This document shows, one piece after another, positions 35,210 to 43,854 of a stretch of DNA of 64,000 nucleotides. This DNA is from Mesorhizobium sp. DCY119. GTDB taxonomy: Bacteria; Pseudomonadota; Alphaproteobacteria; Rhizobiales; Rhizobiaceae. Where the stretch lies: NCBI RefSeq assembly GCF_003590645.1, contig NZ_CP031834.1, positions 62,001 through 126,000 on the forward strand, read 5' to 3'. The notes below the pieces were generated by a model. The model saw nothing but the letters and a program-made list of their open reading frames with translations. It made no database searches and was not told where the DNA came from. Both the position numbers and the translations under genes were made by a program. Every line of letters starts with the position of its first letter. Within the stretch, counting starts at the first letter, position 1.

Positions 35210-36094
35210 TTGAGACGCTTCACATCGCTGGAAGCCCGCATCGACGCCGGCGCCCATGCCGTGCTCGACCGGCTGCCGGCCAGTGGGCTTTATGGCGGGC
35301 TGGTCGAGTTTCTCGTCTTTGGGCTGAAGCAGGCCTGGGCCTGCCTGTTCGGCGGCGCGATGCTGGCGCTGATCATCGCGACAAAACTTTTCTGGCCCGA
35401 TGGCATCGCGCTCGCGCGCTACGATTTCCTGTTTCTGGCAGCCCTGGCCATCCAGCTTTCGATGCTCATCTTCAGGCTCGAGACCGTTTCGGAAGCCAAG
35501 GTCATCCTGATCTTCCACATCGTCGGCACACTGATGGAGATATTCAAGACGTCGGCGGGCTCATGGATTTATCCCGAGGAAAGCTTCTTCCGGCTTGGCG
35601 GCGTGCCGTTGTTCTCCGGCTTCATGTATGCCGCCGTCGGCTCCTATCTGGCGCGCGTCTCGCGCATTTTCGACATGCGCTACAGCAACTATCCGCCTCT
35701 ATGGGCAACGGCGCTGCTGGCCGCCGCGATCTATGCCAACTTCTTCGCCCATCATTTCATTGCCGACATGCGCTACGGCCTGTTCGCCGTCACGGCGGTG
35801 CTTTTTCTGCGAACGACCGTGCATTACCGCGTCTTCCGCTTCCGCCATCGCATGCCGCTGCTGCTGGGTTTCCTGCTGGTGGCGCTGTTCATCTGGTTCG
35901 CCGAAAACATCGGCACATGGTCGCGCGCCTGGATCTATCCCGGCCAGCATGAGGGCTGGACGCCGGTTTCCATCCAGAAACTCGGCGCCTGGTATCTCCT
36001 GATGATCATCTCGTTCGTGCTGGTGACGCTGGTTCACAGACCGCAGCGTTACGAGATACCGGCGGCCACCTTGAAACCAGCGGCCGCCGAGTAG
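35210..36094 (+). CDS. DUF817 family membrane protein
   Basis: A 294-residue integral membrane protein with about seven or eight hydrophobic segments. Conserved-looking stretches are SAGSWIYPEESFFRLGGVPLFSGFMYAAVGSY, HHFIADMRY, FAENIGTWSRAWIYP and W-PVSIQKLGAWYLLM, which I recognise as DUF817. Several histidines, aspartates and arginines lie at helix ends, so a cofactor or enzymatic role is possible, but no function is established. It starts with TTG at 35210; no better start exists in frame. Confidence 0.75.
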   Translation: MRRFTSLEARIDAGAHAVLDRLPASGLYGGLVEFLVFGLKQAWACLFGGAMLALIIATKLFWPDGIALARYDFLFLAALAIQLSMLIFRLETVSEAKVILIFHIVGTLMEIFKTSAGSWIYPEESFFRLGGVPLFSGFMYAAVGSYLARVSRIFDMRYSNYPPLWATALLAAAIYANFFAHHFIADMRYGLFAVTAVLFLRTTVHYRVFRFRHRMPLLLGFLLVALFIWFAENIGTWSRAWIYPGQHEGWTPVSIQKLGAWYLLMIISFVLVTLVHRPQRYEIPAATLKPAAAE

Positions 36095-36103
36095 CGCGCA
36101 AAC

Positions 36104-37066
36104 TTAGTGCTCGGAGTGATCGTCGCCGCCGGACGCAGCCTTGACCGGCAGCGTCACCTCGACCTTGCCGGCCTTCTCGAATTCCAGCGTGACGGGAACC
36201 GAGGCGCCTTGCTTGAACGGCTCCTTGACGGCCATGAACATCAGATGCTCCCCGCCCTGCTTCAGCTCGACGGTGGTGCCTGCCGGAATCTCCAGCCCGC
36301 CCTCGACCGGGCGCATCACCATGACATTGTCCTTCATCGACATGGTGTGGACCTCGACCTTGCCGGCGGCAGGCGAGGAAGCGCCGATCAGTCTGTCAGC
36401 GGCAGCACCCTTGTTGACGACCGTCAGATAGGCGCCGCCGGTCGGCTGGCCGGGCAGCATGGCGCGCGCCCAGGCGCCGTCGATTTCCAGATCGCCCGCC
36501 TTGACGGGAGCCGCCATATCATGACCGGCATGGCCGCCATGCCCGCTCTGCGCGGCCAGGATGGTCACAGACGGAGCCGGATGTTCGAGCGAATGCGGAT
36601 CCTGTCCCTCAGCCGGCTCCTGGTCCCATGTCACCTGGCCCTTGTCGCAAATCTGCTTGGCCTTGAAGAACAGTGTCTGCCCTTCCTCGACGCCGGCCAG
36701 CGTGCCGCTGACGACGAACTCGTCGTAATACTCGTCCGGCAGGAAGCCGCCGCTCCAGGTCACGGATTTGACGCCGGACTTCACCTCCTGGCCGTGAAGC
36801 TTGTAGGTCTTGGCGAAATCACCCTTCTCGGTGGCGAGCGTCCAGTTCGCTTTCGGCATCGGCTTGGCGTCTATAAAACCTTCCGGGATGTCGATGCGCA
36901 CCGTGGTGGTGGCCTGGCCGTCACAGCCATGCGGGATTTTCAGCACGGCCTTATAGGAGCCGGGCGTGGCCTCGCTCTTTTCGAGCGACGCATGGGCGTG
37001 GGCGGTGATGATCGAAGCGGCCGTCAGCGCGCAGGCTGCGGCAAATGGCAAGATAAGTCGGCGCAT
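36104..37066 (-). CDS. DUF1775 (YcnI-like)-PCuAC copper chaperone fusion
   Basis: The 320-residue exported protein has a signal peptide ending ITAHA, so the mature protein would start with histidine (HASLEKSEATPG). YcnI-type DUF1775 domains use such a histidine with a glutamate to bind copper. A histidine-rich linker (GHGGHAGHDM, about 180) leads to a PCuAC domain (about 195-305) with its HTMSMKDNVMVM and later HLMFM copper ligands. The two domains are often separate genes. The likely role is periplasmic copper handling or delivery to cytochrome oxidase. A DUF2946 gene lies just upstream on the same strand. Confidence 0.88.
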   Translation of the reverse strand: MRRLILPFAAACALTAASIITAHAHASLEKSEATPGSYKAVLKIPHGCDGQATTTVRIDIPEGFIDAKPMPKANWTLATEKGDFAKTYKLHGQEVKSGVKSVTWSGGFLPDEYYDEFVVSGTLAGVEEGQTLFFKAKQICDKGQVTWDQEPAEGQDPHSLEHPAPSVTILAAQSGHGGHAGHDMAAPVKAGDLEIDGAWARAMLPGQPTGGAYLTVVNKGAAADRLIGASSPAAGKVEVHTMSMKDNVMVMRPVEGGLEIPAGTTVELKQGGEHLMFMAVKEPFKQGASVPVTLEFEKAGKVEVTLPVKAASGGDDHSEH

Positions 37067-37126
37067 TGGGTTTTCCTCTCGCGTCCAAAAACAGTTTCTC
37101 CCGCATTCTGCGGAAGCAGGCTTGTT

Positions 37127-37546
37127 TCAGGCGAGAATGGATGGCGGTGCGCGGATTGCCGGCGGCGGCTCATTCAGCCGGTCCGGCGGAATTTTCGCTT
37201 CGAACGAGGCGAACAGCTGGCCGCGACTTTCGACCAGCGCCGGAAACGCCGCCTCAAAGGACGGCTCGATCTTGAGCGGTGCTGCCATGCCGGCGCACGG
37301 CCCGCCGATGCAGGTCGGGCAGTCGTCAGCGGCACCGATAGGCGGCAATTGCTTGCCGTCTGGCGTCGCCGTCTGCATCCCGAACGTGGTGCAGATGATC
37401 CAGGCGTTGGCGGTATTGGCAGCCCTCGCCTCGGCGAGCGGCTGGAACACATGCGCCACCAGAACCAGCGTTGCTGCAAGTGCAAACAGCCGGCGGTCGC
37501 GCCGAAGCGCGGCAAACCATCCCGTCGATGCTTGCTTCAATCCCAT
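37127..37546 (-). CDS. DUF2946-like small exported protein
   Basis: About 139 residues, with a hydrophobic N-terminal segment (LFALAATLVLVAHVFQPLAEA) and then the DUF2946 pattern WIICTTFGMQTATPDGKQLPP followed by a CPTCIGGPC cysteine cluster. Such genes often neighbour copper or TonB genes. The ATG at 37546 is chosen because the frame further upstream runs through a palindromic repeat element. It is 60 bases upstream of the DUF1775-PCuAC gene on the same strand, so both are probably one copper-related unit. Metal binding is inference. Confidence 0.65.
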   Translation of the reverse strand: MGLKQASTGWFAALRRDRRLFALAATLVLVAHVFQPLAEARAANTANAWIICTTFGMQTATPDGKQLPPIGAADDCPTCIGGPCAGMAAPLKIEPSFEAAFPALVESRGQLFASFEAKIPPDRLNEPPPAIRAPPSILA

Positions 37547-37687
37547 GACGAAAAGCTCTAGCCGAACGGGCAGCCGCTTTCCAGCGTTTCCCGATGCGGC
37601 ATCGCCGCGCGGCCGGTTTCGGAGGGCAGTGCTGGGCAGAAATTGCCCTCGCTCTTGCCGGTAGGGCAATCGCACATGGCACAGCCT

Positions 37688-37826
37688 ACCCCCACTCCGT
37701 CTCGGCTTCGCCGATCCACCTCTCCCCCTCAAAAGGGGAGAGGAAGGACGCCAACCTTGCAGACGTTTCCTCTCCCCCGTCGAACGGGGGAGAGGTGGAT
37801 CGGCGAAGCCGAGACGGAGTGGGGGT
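37688..37826. repeat. large palindromic intergenic element
   Basis: Arms 37688-37727 and 37787-37826 are a perfect 40-bp inverted repeat (left arm starts ACCCCCACTCCG). Inside each inner end lies a smaller hairpin (CTCTCCCC/GGGGAGAG and CTCTCCCCCG/CGGGGGAGAG). It occupies most of the 339 bases between the DUF2946 start and the LOG gene end; no gene is visible there. It differs in sequence from the elements at 17.96 kb and 59.7 kb. Confidence 0.85.
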
Positions 37827-37885
37827 CGAATTCTATGCAATTGGGCGAGGAAGTGGTCAGTCACCTCAGACCACCAAAACTCCCC

Positions 37886-38725
37886 CTAAAGCTTATAAAA
37901 CTCGGCGATGATCTCCCACGCCTCGTCTGCCGTATCAACGAAGTCGATGATGTCCTGATCGCCGGGCGAGATCGTGCCTTGTTCGGCGAGGTAATCGAGA
38001 TCGATGGCGCGCTTCCAGAATTCCTTGCCGAACAGGATCACCGGCACCCGTTCCATGCGGCCGGTCTGGATCAGCGTCAGCGTCTCGAAGAACTCGTCCA
38101 TGGTGCCGAAGCCGCCGGGGAACACCGCCACCGCCTTGGCGCGCATGACGAAATGCATCTTGCGGATGGCGAAATAGTGGAAGTTGAAGCACAGTTCCGG
38201 CGTGACGTAGATGTTCGGCGCCTGCTCATGCGGCAGCACGATGTTGAGGCCGATCGACGGCGCGCCGACATCGGCCGCACCCCGGTTGCCGGCTTCCATG
38301 ACGCCCGGTCCGCCGCCGGTCACCACGACATACTCGCGATAGTGGGATGCCTCCGAATGGCGCGAGCAGATCTGCGCGAATTTGCGCGCCTCGTCGTAAT
38401 ATTTGCTGTTCTTTTCGAGGTTCTTCTTCTGCGTCTCGTCCTTGGCGGCCCAGGCCTCGCCGCCCGGCTCGGGAATGCGCGCGCCGCCGAACAGGATGAC
38501 TGTCGAGCGGATGCCGCGTTCGGCCAGGATCATTTCCGGCTTGAGCAGTTCGAGTTGCAGGCGTACCGCGCGCAGCTCGCGGCGCGTCATGAACTCTTCG
38601 TCGTTCCAGGCAAGACGATAGGTCGCGGCGCGCGTCTGCGGCGTGTCGGGAACCGCCTTTGACCGCTCCAGATCCTCGTCTGAATGCGGAAGCGGTGTCC
38701 ATCCCGCCTTTTCCATAGGATTCAT
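37886..38725 (-). CDS. LOG family protein (TIGR00730 type)
   Basis: The 279-residue cytosolic protein carries the LOG/lysine decarboxylase-like signatures VVVTGGGPGVMEAGNRGA and FPGGFGTMDEFFETLTL, plus a preceding FGGARIPEPG. Family enzymes cleave cytokinin riboside 5'-monophosphates or other nucleotides between base and sugar (nucleosidase PpnN-like). The longer N-terminal part of about 80 residues is as in the large-type LOG proteins of alphaproteobacteria. The true substrate is unknown. It is divergent from dapD. Confidence 0.85.
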   Translation of the reverse strand: MNPMEKAGWTPLPHSDEDLERSKAVPDTPQTRAATYRLAWNDEEFMTRRELRAVRLQLELLKPEMILAERGIRSTVILFGGARIPEPGGEAWAAKDETQKKNLEKNSKYYDEARKFAQICSRHSEASHYREYVVVTGGGPGVMEAGNRGAADVGAPSIGLNIVLPHEQAPNIYVTPELCFNFHYFAIRKMHFVMRAKAVAVFPGGFGTMDEFFETLTLIQTGRMERVPVILFGKEFWKRAIDLDYLAEQGTISPGDQDIIDFVDTADEAWEIIAEFYKL

Positions 38726-38872
38726 ATGCTTTTTCCGTCCAATTCCTGCCCGCGAGGCGGTCCCCGCGACAATGCGATGATTGACCCTTTGTAAGCCCTG
38801 ACATAGGGTCCGCGCGACCTTAAAAACAGTCTAACGGCCTGCGCCTTAACAGCACGTATCACGGAGCCTTTC

Positions 38873-39727
38873 ATGTCGAAAACCGACCTTGCCAGCCTCG
38901 AAGCGACAATCGAAAAGGCGTTCGAGGAACGCGAGGCGATCACCACCGCCACGCGCGGCGAAGCGCGCGAGGCGATCGAGAGCGCACTGGATCTTCTCGA
39001 CCGGGGTGCTGCCCGTGTTGCCGAGCGTCAGGATGACGGCGCTTGGAAGGTCAATCAATGGCTGAAAAAGGCGGTGCTTTTATCCTTCCGCCTTAACCCG
39101 ATGGAGATCGTCAAGGGCGGTCCGGCCGATTCGGTCTGGTGGGACAAGGTTCCGTCGAAGTTTTCCGGCTGGGGCGCGATCGATTTCGAGAAGGCCGGCT
39201 TCCGCGCCGTGCCCAACTGCGTCGTGCGCCGCTCGGCCTATATCGCGCCGAATGCCATCCTGATGCCGTCCTTCGTCAATCTCGGCGCCTATGTCGATTC
39301 CGGCACCATGGTCGACACCTGGGCTTCGGTCGGCTCCTGCGCGCAGATCGGCAAGAATGTTCACCTGTCAGGCGGCGTCGGCATCGGCGGCGTTCTGGAA
39401 CCGATGCAGGCCGGCCCGACGATCATCGAGGACAACTGCTTCATCGGCGCGCGCTCCGAGGTCGTCGAAGGCTGCATCGTGCGCGAGGGTTCGGTGCTTG
39501 GCATGGGCGTCTTCATCGGCAAGTCGACCAAGATCGTCGACCGTGCCACCGGCGAGATCACCTATGGCGAAGTGCCGGCCAATTCCGTCGTCGTCGCCGG
39601 CTCGCTGCCGGGCAAGCCTTTCCCCAACGGCGAACCGGGACCGGGCCTCTACTGCGCCGTCATCGTCAAGCGCGTCGATGCCCAGACCCGTTCCAAAACC
39701 TCGATCAACGAGCTGTTGCGCGATTGA
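38873..39727 (+). CDS. dapD: 2,3,4,5-tetrahydropyridine-2,6-dicarboxylate N-succinyltransferase
   Basis: DapD (284 residues) uses succinyl-CoA to acylate tetrahydrodipicolinate in the succinylase branch of lysine and diaminopimelate synthesis. Seen: [19 protein letters not shown]-like [39 protein letters not shown] and [15 protein letters not shown]. The left-handed beta-helix hexapeptide pattern ([37 protein letters not shown]) is also clear. The length is normal. The later-step gene dapE is 4.6 kb downstream on the same strand. Confidence 0.96.
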   Translation: MSKTDLASLEATIEKAFEEREAITTATRGEAREAIESALDLLDRGAARVAERQDDGAWKVNQWLKKAVLLSFRLNPMEIVKGGPADSVWWDKVPSKFSGWGAIDFEKAGFRAVPNCVVRRSAYIAPNAILMPSFVNLGAYVDSGTMVDTWASVGSCAQIGKNVHLSGGVGIGGVLEPMQAGPTIIEDNCFIGARSEVVEGCIVREGSVLGMGVFIGKSTKIVDRATGEITYGEVPANSVVVAGSLPGKPFPNGEPGPGLYCAVIVKRVDAQTRSKTSINELLRD

Positions 39728-39740
39728 GCGGGGCATAAGG

Positions 39741-40103
39741 GTGAACCGCCAGCAGATTCTCTGGGTCTTCTTCGGCTTTTCCGGCCGGATCAGCCGGCAG
39801 GCCTTCGCGCTTGCCGGACTGCTTCTCTATGTGATCAGGCTCTATCCGGTCTATCGCATGATCGCGGCGGAAGGGGACGAAACAGTGATAAATCACTGGG
39901 CAAGCGTGTTCATCGCCATGTTCGCCGTGCTGATCGTTTCCCATATCGCGCTCGCCGTGAAGCGGCTGCATGACTTCGACCGTTCCGGCTGGTGGAGCCT
40001 GCTCTTCCCGATCGGAGACATCATTGCCTTCATCCTCCTCTGCTTTCCCCCGGGAACCGCTGGAGCGAACCGCTATGGACAACGCACCGACTCGGCGAGC
40101 TAG
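39741..40103 (+). CDS. DUF805 family small membrane protein
   Basis: About 120 residues starting at GTG 39741, 13 bases after dapD. It has the DUF805 pattern: an N-terminal FFGFSGRISRQAFALAGLLL, a middle hydrophobic segment and VKRLHDFDRSGWWSLLFPIG, then a third membrane segment and GTAGANRYG at the end. DUF805 proteins are short inner-membrane proteins of unknown role. It is likely co-transcribed with dapD and the following gene. Confidence 0.8.
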   Translation: MNRQQILWVFFGFSGRISRQAFALAGLLLYVIRLYPVYRMIAAEGDETVINHWASVFIAMFAVLIVSHIALAVKRLHDFDRSGWWSLLFPIGDIIAFILLCFPPGTAGANRYGQRTDSAS

Positions 40104-40136
40104 AACCAACAGACAGTCATCCATCGGGCACAGCGC

Positions 40137-40850
40137 ATGACAGGCTACCGCACGCTCGATCCGGCAAAGATCATCGCCACCGCGGAGGCGCTGGAGCTGC
40201 GCGTTGCCGAACGCTTCCCGGATTCGGGCCTGCGAAAAGTCGCGACCGAACTCGTTTCGCTGTCGCGCGACCTGACCGGCACGGCGAAAGCGCTTGAAGC
40301 GCCGATCTGGTGGCTGCGCGCGCTTATCGGTTTTGCCATCCTCGCCGGCGGTTCGGTCTTTCTGTTCGTCGGCACCTTCCTGTCCTTCGACCGCATCTCC
40401 ACCGGCGCCTTCGATTTCGTCCAGGGCATCGAGGCCTCGCTCAACACGCTGATCCTCGCCGCCCTCGGCTTTCTGGCGCTCGTGCGCGCCGAGGAGCGCA
40501 TCAAGCGCAAGCGCGTCTTTCGCGCCCTGCATGGGCTGCGCTCGCTGATCCATGTCATCGATATGCACCAGTTGACCAAGGACCCGGTTGTGCTGTCGGC
40601 CAATTTCAAGCCGACGGCAAACTCGCCGGCGCGCATCACCAACAAGGCCGATCTCGCCCGCTATCTCGACTACTGCTCGGAAATGCTGTCGATCACCGGC
40701 AAGCTCGCCGCCCTCTTCGCACAGTCGGTCAATGACGACGTGGTCGTCGATGCCGTCAACGACATCGAAAGCCTTGGCTCCAACCTGTCGCGAAAGATCT
40801 GGCAGAAGATCATGATGATCGAGGATACGGCCCGGACAAAAGCCGGCTAA
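40137..40850 (+). CDS. conserved membrane protein of unknown function
   Basis: A 237-residue protein not recognised as a named family. It has a soluble N-terminal helix-rich part (about 1-55), two membrane helices (about 60-85 and 98-115) close together and a basic loop (RAEERIKRKRVFRALHG). A C-terminal cytosolic part of about 115 residues follows (LRSLIHVIDMHQLTKDP, ARYLDYCSEMLSITGKLAALF). Similar proteins occur next to dapD and dapE in rhizobia as far as I recall. Its stop codon lies in the loop of a hairpin shared with the convergent gene. Confidence 0.7.
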   Translation: MTGYRTLDPAKIIATAEALELRVAERFPDSGLRKVATELVSLSRDLTGTAKALEAPIWWLRALIGFAILAGGSVFLFVGTFLSFDRISTGAFDFVQGIEASLNTLILAALGFLALVRAEERIKRKRVFRALHGLRSLIHVIDMHQLTKDPVVLSANFKPTANSPARITNKADLARYLDYCSEMLSITGKLAALFAQSVNDDVVVDAVNDIESLGSNLSRKIWQKIMMIEDTARTKAG

Positions 40851-40862
40851 TCAACCGGCTTT
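40839..40862. terminator. shared hairpin containing both stop codons of convergent genes
   Basis: AAAGCCGG (40839-40846) and CCGGCTTT (40855-40862) form a perfect 8-bp stem. The 8-base loop (40847-40854) contains the TAA of the plus-strand gene and the reverse complement of the TGA of the minus-strand gene. The genes abut with zero spacing, so one compact hairpin appears to end both transcripts. Confidence 0.6.
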
Positions 40863-41573
40863 CAGCGCCTCAATCAGCCCTGCGAGCTCTCCAAGATGCT
40901 CCAGTCGCCGGAACCGTGGCGCATCGGTCGGCTCGTCGACATGTTCCAGCACCCAGGTCAGGTCGTGCGGGACATAAACACCCCAGCTTCCAGCCTCGAT
41001 CGCCGGAACGACATCGGATTTGAGCGAATTGCCGATCATCATCGCACGGTCCGGTCCGTCGCCATGGCGGGTAAAGATGCGCTCGTAAGTCGAGGCGGTC
41101 TTGTCGCTGACGATCTCGACGGCGTCGAACAGTTCGCCCAGACCCGACTGCGCCAGCTTGCGTTCCTGATCGAACAGATCGCCCTTGGTGATCAGCACCA
41201 GGCGGTAGGCTCCCGCCAGTTCCTCCAGCGTCTCGCGCACATTGGGCAAGGTCTCGACCGGATGGCTCAGCATATCCCGGCCGGCGGCCAGGATCTCGCG
41301 GATGACGCTGGCCGGTACGCGGCCCTCGCTGATCTCCACGGCCGTTTCGATCATCGACAGCGTAAAACCCTTGATGCCGAAACCGTAGAGGACGAGGTTG
41401 CGCTTCTCCGCCTCGAGCAGCCTTGCGTGGATGTCGTGACCCTCGGCATGCTCGGCCAGAAGGGAAGCAAAATGCTGCTCGGTCGTGCGGAAGAACTGTT
41501 CGTTCTGCCACAGCGTGTCGTCGGCATCAAAACCGATTGTGGTCAGCGGTTGTTTCGAGGGCAGAATCGTCAT
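40851..41573 (-). CDS. HAD family hydrolase
   Basis: The 240-residue protein has HAD motif I (TIGFDADDTLWQNE), motif II (RLVLITKGDLFDQ), motif III (EIVSDKTASTYERIF) and motif IV (AMMIGNSLKSDVVPAIEAG). The cap region between 20 and 100 is helical, as in phosphoglycolate phosphatase-like enzymes. The DADDTLW form is shared by a group of uncharacterised alphaproteobacterial phosphatases. ATG 41573 is taken as the start because homology-like sequence begins there; the frame runs to 41654 and would overlap nothing. Substrate unknown. Confidence 0.82.
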   Translation of the reverse strand: MTILPSKQPLTTIGFDADDTLWQNEQFFRTTEQHFASLLAEHAEGHDIHARLLEAEKRNLVLYGFGIKGFTLSMIETAVEISEGRVPASVIREILAAGRDMLSHPVETLPNVRETLEELAGAYRLVLITKGDLFDQERKLAQSGLGELFDAVEIVSDKTASTYERIFTRHGDGPDRAMMIGNSLKSDVVPAIEAGSWGVYVPHDLTWVLEHVDEPTDAPRFRRLEHLGELAGLIEALKAG

Positions 41574-41658
41574 CGGCGCAACATATGTTTGCCGTCGCCC
41601 TGGCGCCAGTGGCAGTCGCCGTGCAACGGCCCTGCGGCCGGCGTGAAGGCGCAAAGCG

Positions 41659-42669
41659 CTAGCCGCCGGAAATGGCCTCCGGCGACAGCCCCGGCGGGCC
41701 GGCCTTTTTCGCTTCGGCGTCGTGGATCAGGGCGGCAACCCGCGCATTGACCGGCGCAGGCGTTCCGGTGTTGCGCGCCAGCGCCAGCACCTTGCCCTGC
41801 AGGTACTCGATCTCGGTCGGCCGTCCTCGCGCCAGATCCTCCCACATGGAAGAGCGCGCGGAGGGGTCCACTGCCAGCATTCGCCGCGCTAGCCGCAGAA
41901 ACAGCCAGTTGGGCAGCCGCAACAGCGTGGGTATCAGCGCAGGCGGCGGTCCCGTGACCCTCCCCGGCTTGATGCCGGCAGCCCGCATCGTCGCAAGGCC
42001 CTCGGCCATCTGCGCCGCCAGCAACCGGCGCCAGCGCCGGTCGGACAGCATGGTCGCAAGCGGCAGGTCCGAGAGGGCGACGAGCGCGTTGCCGAGGTTG
42101 AACAGCAGCTTGCCCCATTGCACGGCTTTGATGTCACCATGCTCGGCGATGGCAAAGCCTTCGACATTCAGCAGTTCGGCGAGACCCTCGATCAGCACCG
42201 TTCCGCTGGTGGCGCGGTGGACGCGCAGGGGACGCTCGCTCTCACCGGACTGGATCACGTTGAACGGCACCATGCCCGCCAGAACATTGCGCCCGCCAAG
42301 CGCTAAGCGCAGCCTGTCGACATTGTCGACGCCATTCTGCAGGCTGACAATCACGGCCTGCTCGGGCGCATGAGTCGCGATCAGCCCGGCCATTTCCTCC
42401 GTCGCCCCGCTCTTGACCGTCACCAGAATGACATCGGCACCGGCAAGCGCCGCCTTCGGATCGTCTGTGACGGTTAAACTGCCGGCCGGCAGAAGCCGGT
42501 CCAATCCGTCGAGATCGGAGACTTGCAATCCGCCGTCCTCGATCGCCGAGACGACCCGCGGCCGCGCCAGCAGCGTGACCTTGCGCCCGGCCAGCGCCAG
42601 GCAGGCGCCGGCATAGCAGCCAATGCTGCCGGCACCGGCAATGACGATCGAAGCGCTGTTTGAGACCAT
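41659..42669 (-). CDS. panE: 2-dehydropantoate 2-reductase family protein
   Basis: The 336-residue protein begins with an NAD(P)-binding motif (IVIAGAGSIGCYAGACLALAG, residues 8-28) and carries the ApbA/PanE core (VTVKSGATEEMAGLI, VIVSLQNGVDNVDRLR, GMVPFNVIQ). The catalytic-lysine segment AVQWGKLLFNLGNALVAL and C-terminal SMWEDLARGRPTEIEYLQG are present. PanE reduces ketopantoate to pantoate in coenzyme A synthesis. It is the only such gene here; paralogues in rhizobia may act on other 2-keto acids, so the symbol is probable, not certain. Confidence 0.82.
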   Translation of the reverse strand: MVSNSASIVIAGAGSIGCYAGACLALAGRKVTLLARPRVVSAIEDGGLQVSDLDGLDRLLPAGSLTVTDDPKAALAGADVILVTVKSGATEEMAGLIATHAPEQAVIVSLQNGVDNVDRLRLALGGRNVLAGMVPFNVIQSGESERPLRVHRATSGTVLIEGLAELLNVEGFAIAEHGDIKAVQWGKLLFNLGNALVALSDLPLATMLSDRRWRRLLAAQMAEGLATMRAAGIKPGRVTGPPPALIPTLLRLPNWLFLRLARRMLAVDPSARSSMWEDLARGRPTEIEYLQGKVLALARNTGTPAPVNARVAALIHDAEAKKAGPPGLSPEAISGG

Positions 42670-42768
42670 CGGAAAATCCTGCTGCGCCGAAGACTATAGG
42701 GCGCAAGGACTTTTAAACACCATCCCAGACGCAACGCGAGGTCTGAGCGGCTTCCCGGAGCAAAGTCG

Positions 42769-43749
42769 TCAGGGGATCAGAACAACCTTGCCGGTCGTGC
42801 GCCGTTCCTCGATTGCCTTGTGTGCCTCAGCCGCCTGGTCAAGCGGATAGCTTACGCCTTGCAGAACTTTGAGCCTGCCGCTCGCGGCCTCCTCGAAGAG
42901 TTCCGCGAGATCGGATTTAAGGTTGGCTGGCGTCAGCAGAGGAAGCAGGGCGAAGCCGCGCAGAGACTGGTTCTTGTTGAACATTCCCTCCAGATCGGCG
43001 GCATCGAGATCGAACCTGCCCAGCGCCCCGAAGACAATTTCGCCGCACGGCGCCAGAGCCTCAAGAGAAGCCCTGGTGAGCGCCCCGCCGACAAATTCGT
43101 AGACGATATCGGCACCGATGCCGCCGGTCGCATCGCGGACACGGCCGGCCCAATCGGATGCGGTGTAATCGATCGGGATATCCGCGCCCAGCGAGCGCGC
43201 CAGATCGCGTTTCTCCTGCGTGCTCGCCGCAGCGATGACGCATTTCGCGCCGGCGCGTGTTGCCAGTTGCACGAGCAGCGAACCGACGCCGCCGGCTGCG
43301 GCATTCACCAGCACCGTCTTGTCCTTCGGCGGGCTCTGCCGGATGAGATGCAGTGCCGTCAGCCCCTGGATCATCAGGGCAGCCGCGTCTTCGAAGGACA
43401 GGTTGTCGGGCAGTCTCACCACGGAAGCGGCGTCGACGGCGACATATTCCGCATATCCGCCGGAGCCTCTGCCGATGGCGAACATCGGGACCGCGACGCG
43501 CGCGCCGATCTCGACGGAACCGACATCTGCCCCGAGCGCCTCGACGACACCGGCAACCTCGGCGCCGAAGATCATCGGCAGGTCCGGCGTCACGGCGTAA
43601 CGATCCCGGCGCATCAGCACTTCGAAGAAGTTCACGCCGGAGGCGCGCACCCGGACCAGCACCTCGCCGGGAGCAGGAACCGGTGCTGGGACTTCAATGA
43701 TTTCAAGGACATCCGGGCCACCGAAGCGGCTTAGCTGAACAGCTTTCAT
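42769..43749 (-). CDS. zinc-independent quinone oxidoreductase (MDR superfamily)
   Basis: The 326-residue protein is a medium-chain reductase of the quinone oxidoreductase group. It has an N-terminal GroES-like domain (PGEVLVRVRASGVNFFEVLMRRDRY), a nucleotide-binding VLVNAAAGGVGSLLVQLATRAGAK (AAxGGVGxxxxQ) and no zinc-ligand cysteines. It would reduce quinones or enals with NADPH. It is divergent from an HxlR regulator 105 bases away, which is a classic pair for quinone- or electrophile-induced detoxification (as YodB-AzoR/QorA-type systems). Confidence 0.85.
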   Translation of the reverse strand: MKAVQLSRFGGPDVLEIIEVPAPVPAPGEVLVRVRASGVNFFEVLMRRDRYAVTPDLPMIFGAEVAGVVEALGADVGSVEIGARVAVPMFAIGRGSGGYAEYVAVDAASVVRLPDNLSFEDAAALMIQGLTALHLIRQSPPKDKTVLVNAAAGGVGSLLVQLATRAGAKCVIAAASTQEKRDLARSLGADIPIDYTASDWAGRVRDATGGIGADIVYEFVGGALTRASLEALAPCGEIVFGALGRFDLDAADLEGMFNKNQSLRGFALLPLLTPANLKSDLAELFEEAASGRLKVLQGVSYPLDQAAEAHKAIEERRTTGKVVLIP

Positions 43750-43794
43750 GGCAAATCGACCTCACGATATTGGCTTGGTGTTTGCCCTTACCTA

Positions 43795-43822
43795 TGTGTA
43801 CAGGCGTAGCCGGTTCTACACA
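43795..43822. promoter_or_regulatory. inverted repeat in the HxlR-oxidoreductase intergenic region
   Basis: TGTGTA (43795-43800) and TACACA (43817-43822) are inverted with a 16-base spacer, midway between divergent starts at 43749 and 43855. It is a candidate HxlR site; the arms are short, so chance is possible. Confidence 0.35.
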
Positions 43823-43854
43823 CCCTTTCGTTCCATACAGACCAGAAGGTAACC

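Noticed and set aside
37127-37864. Longer form of the DUF2946 gene starting at 37864
   Set aside because: The extra 106 codons run straight through the palindromic element, so they are not protein-coding.
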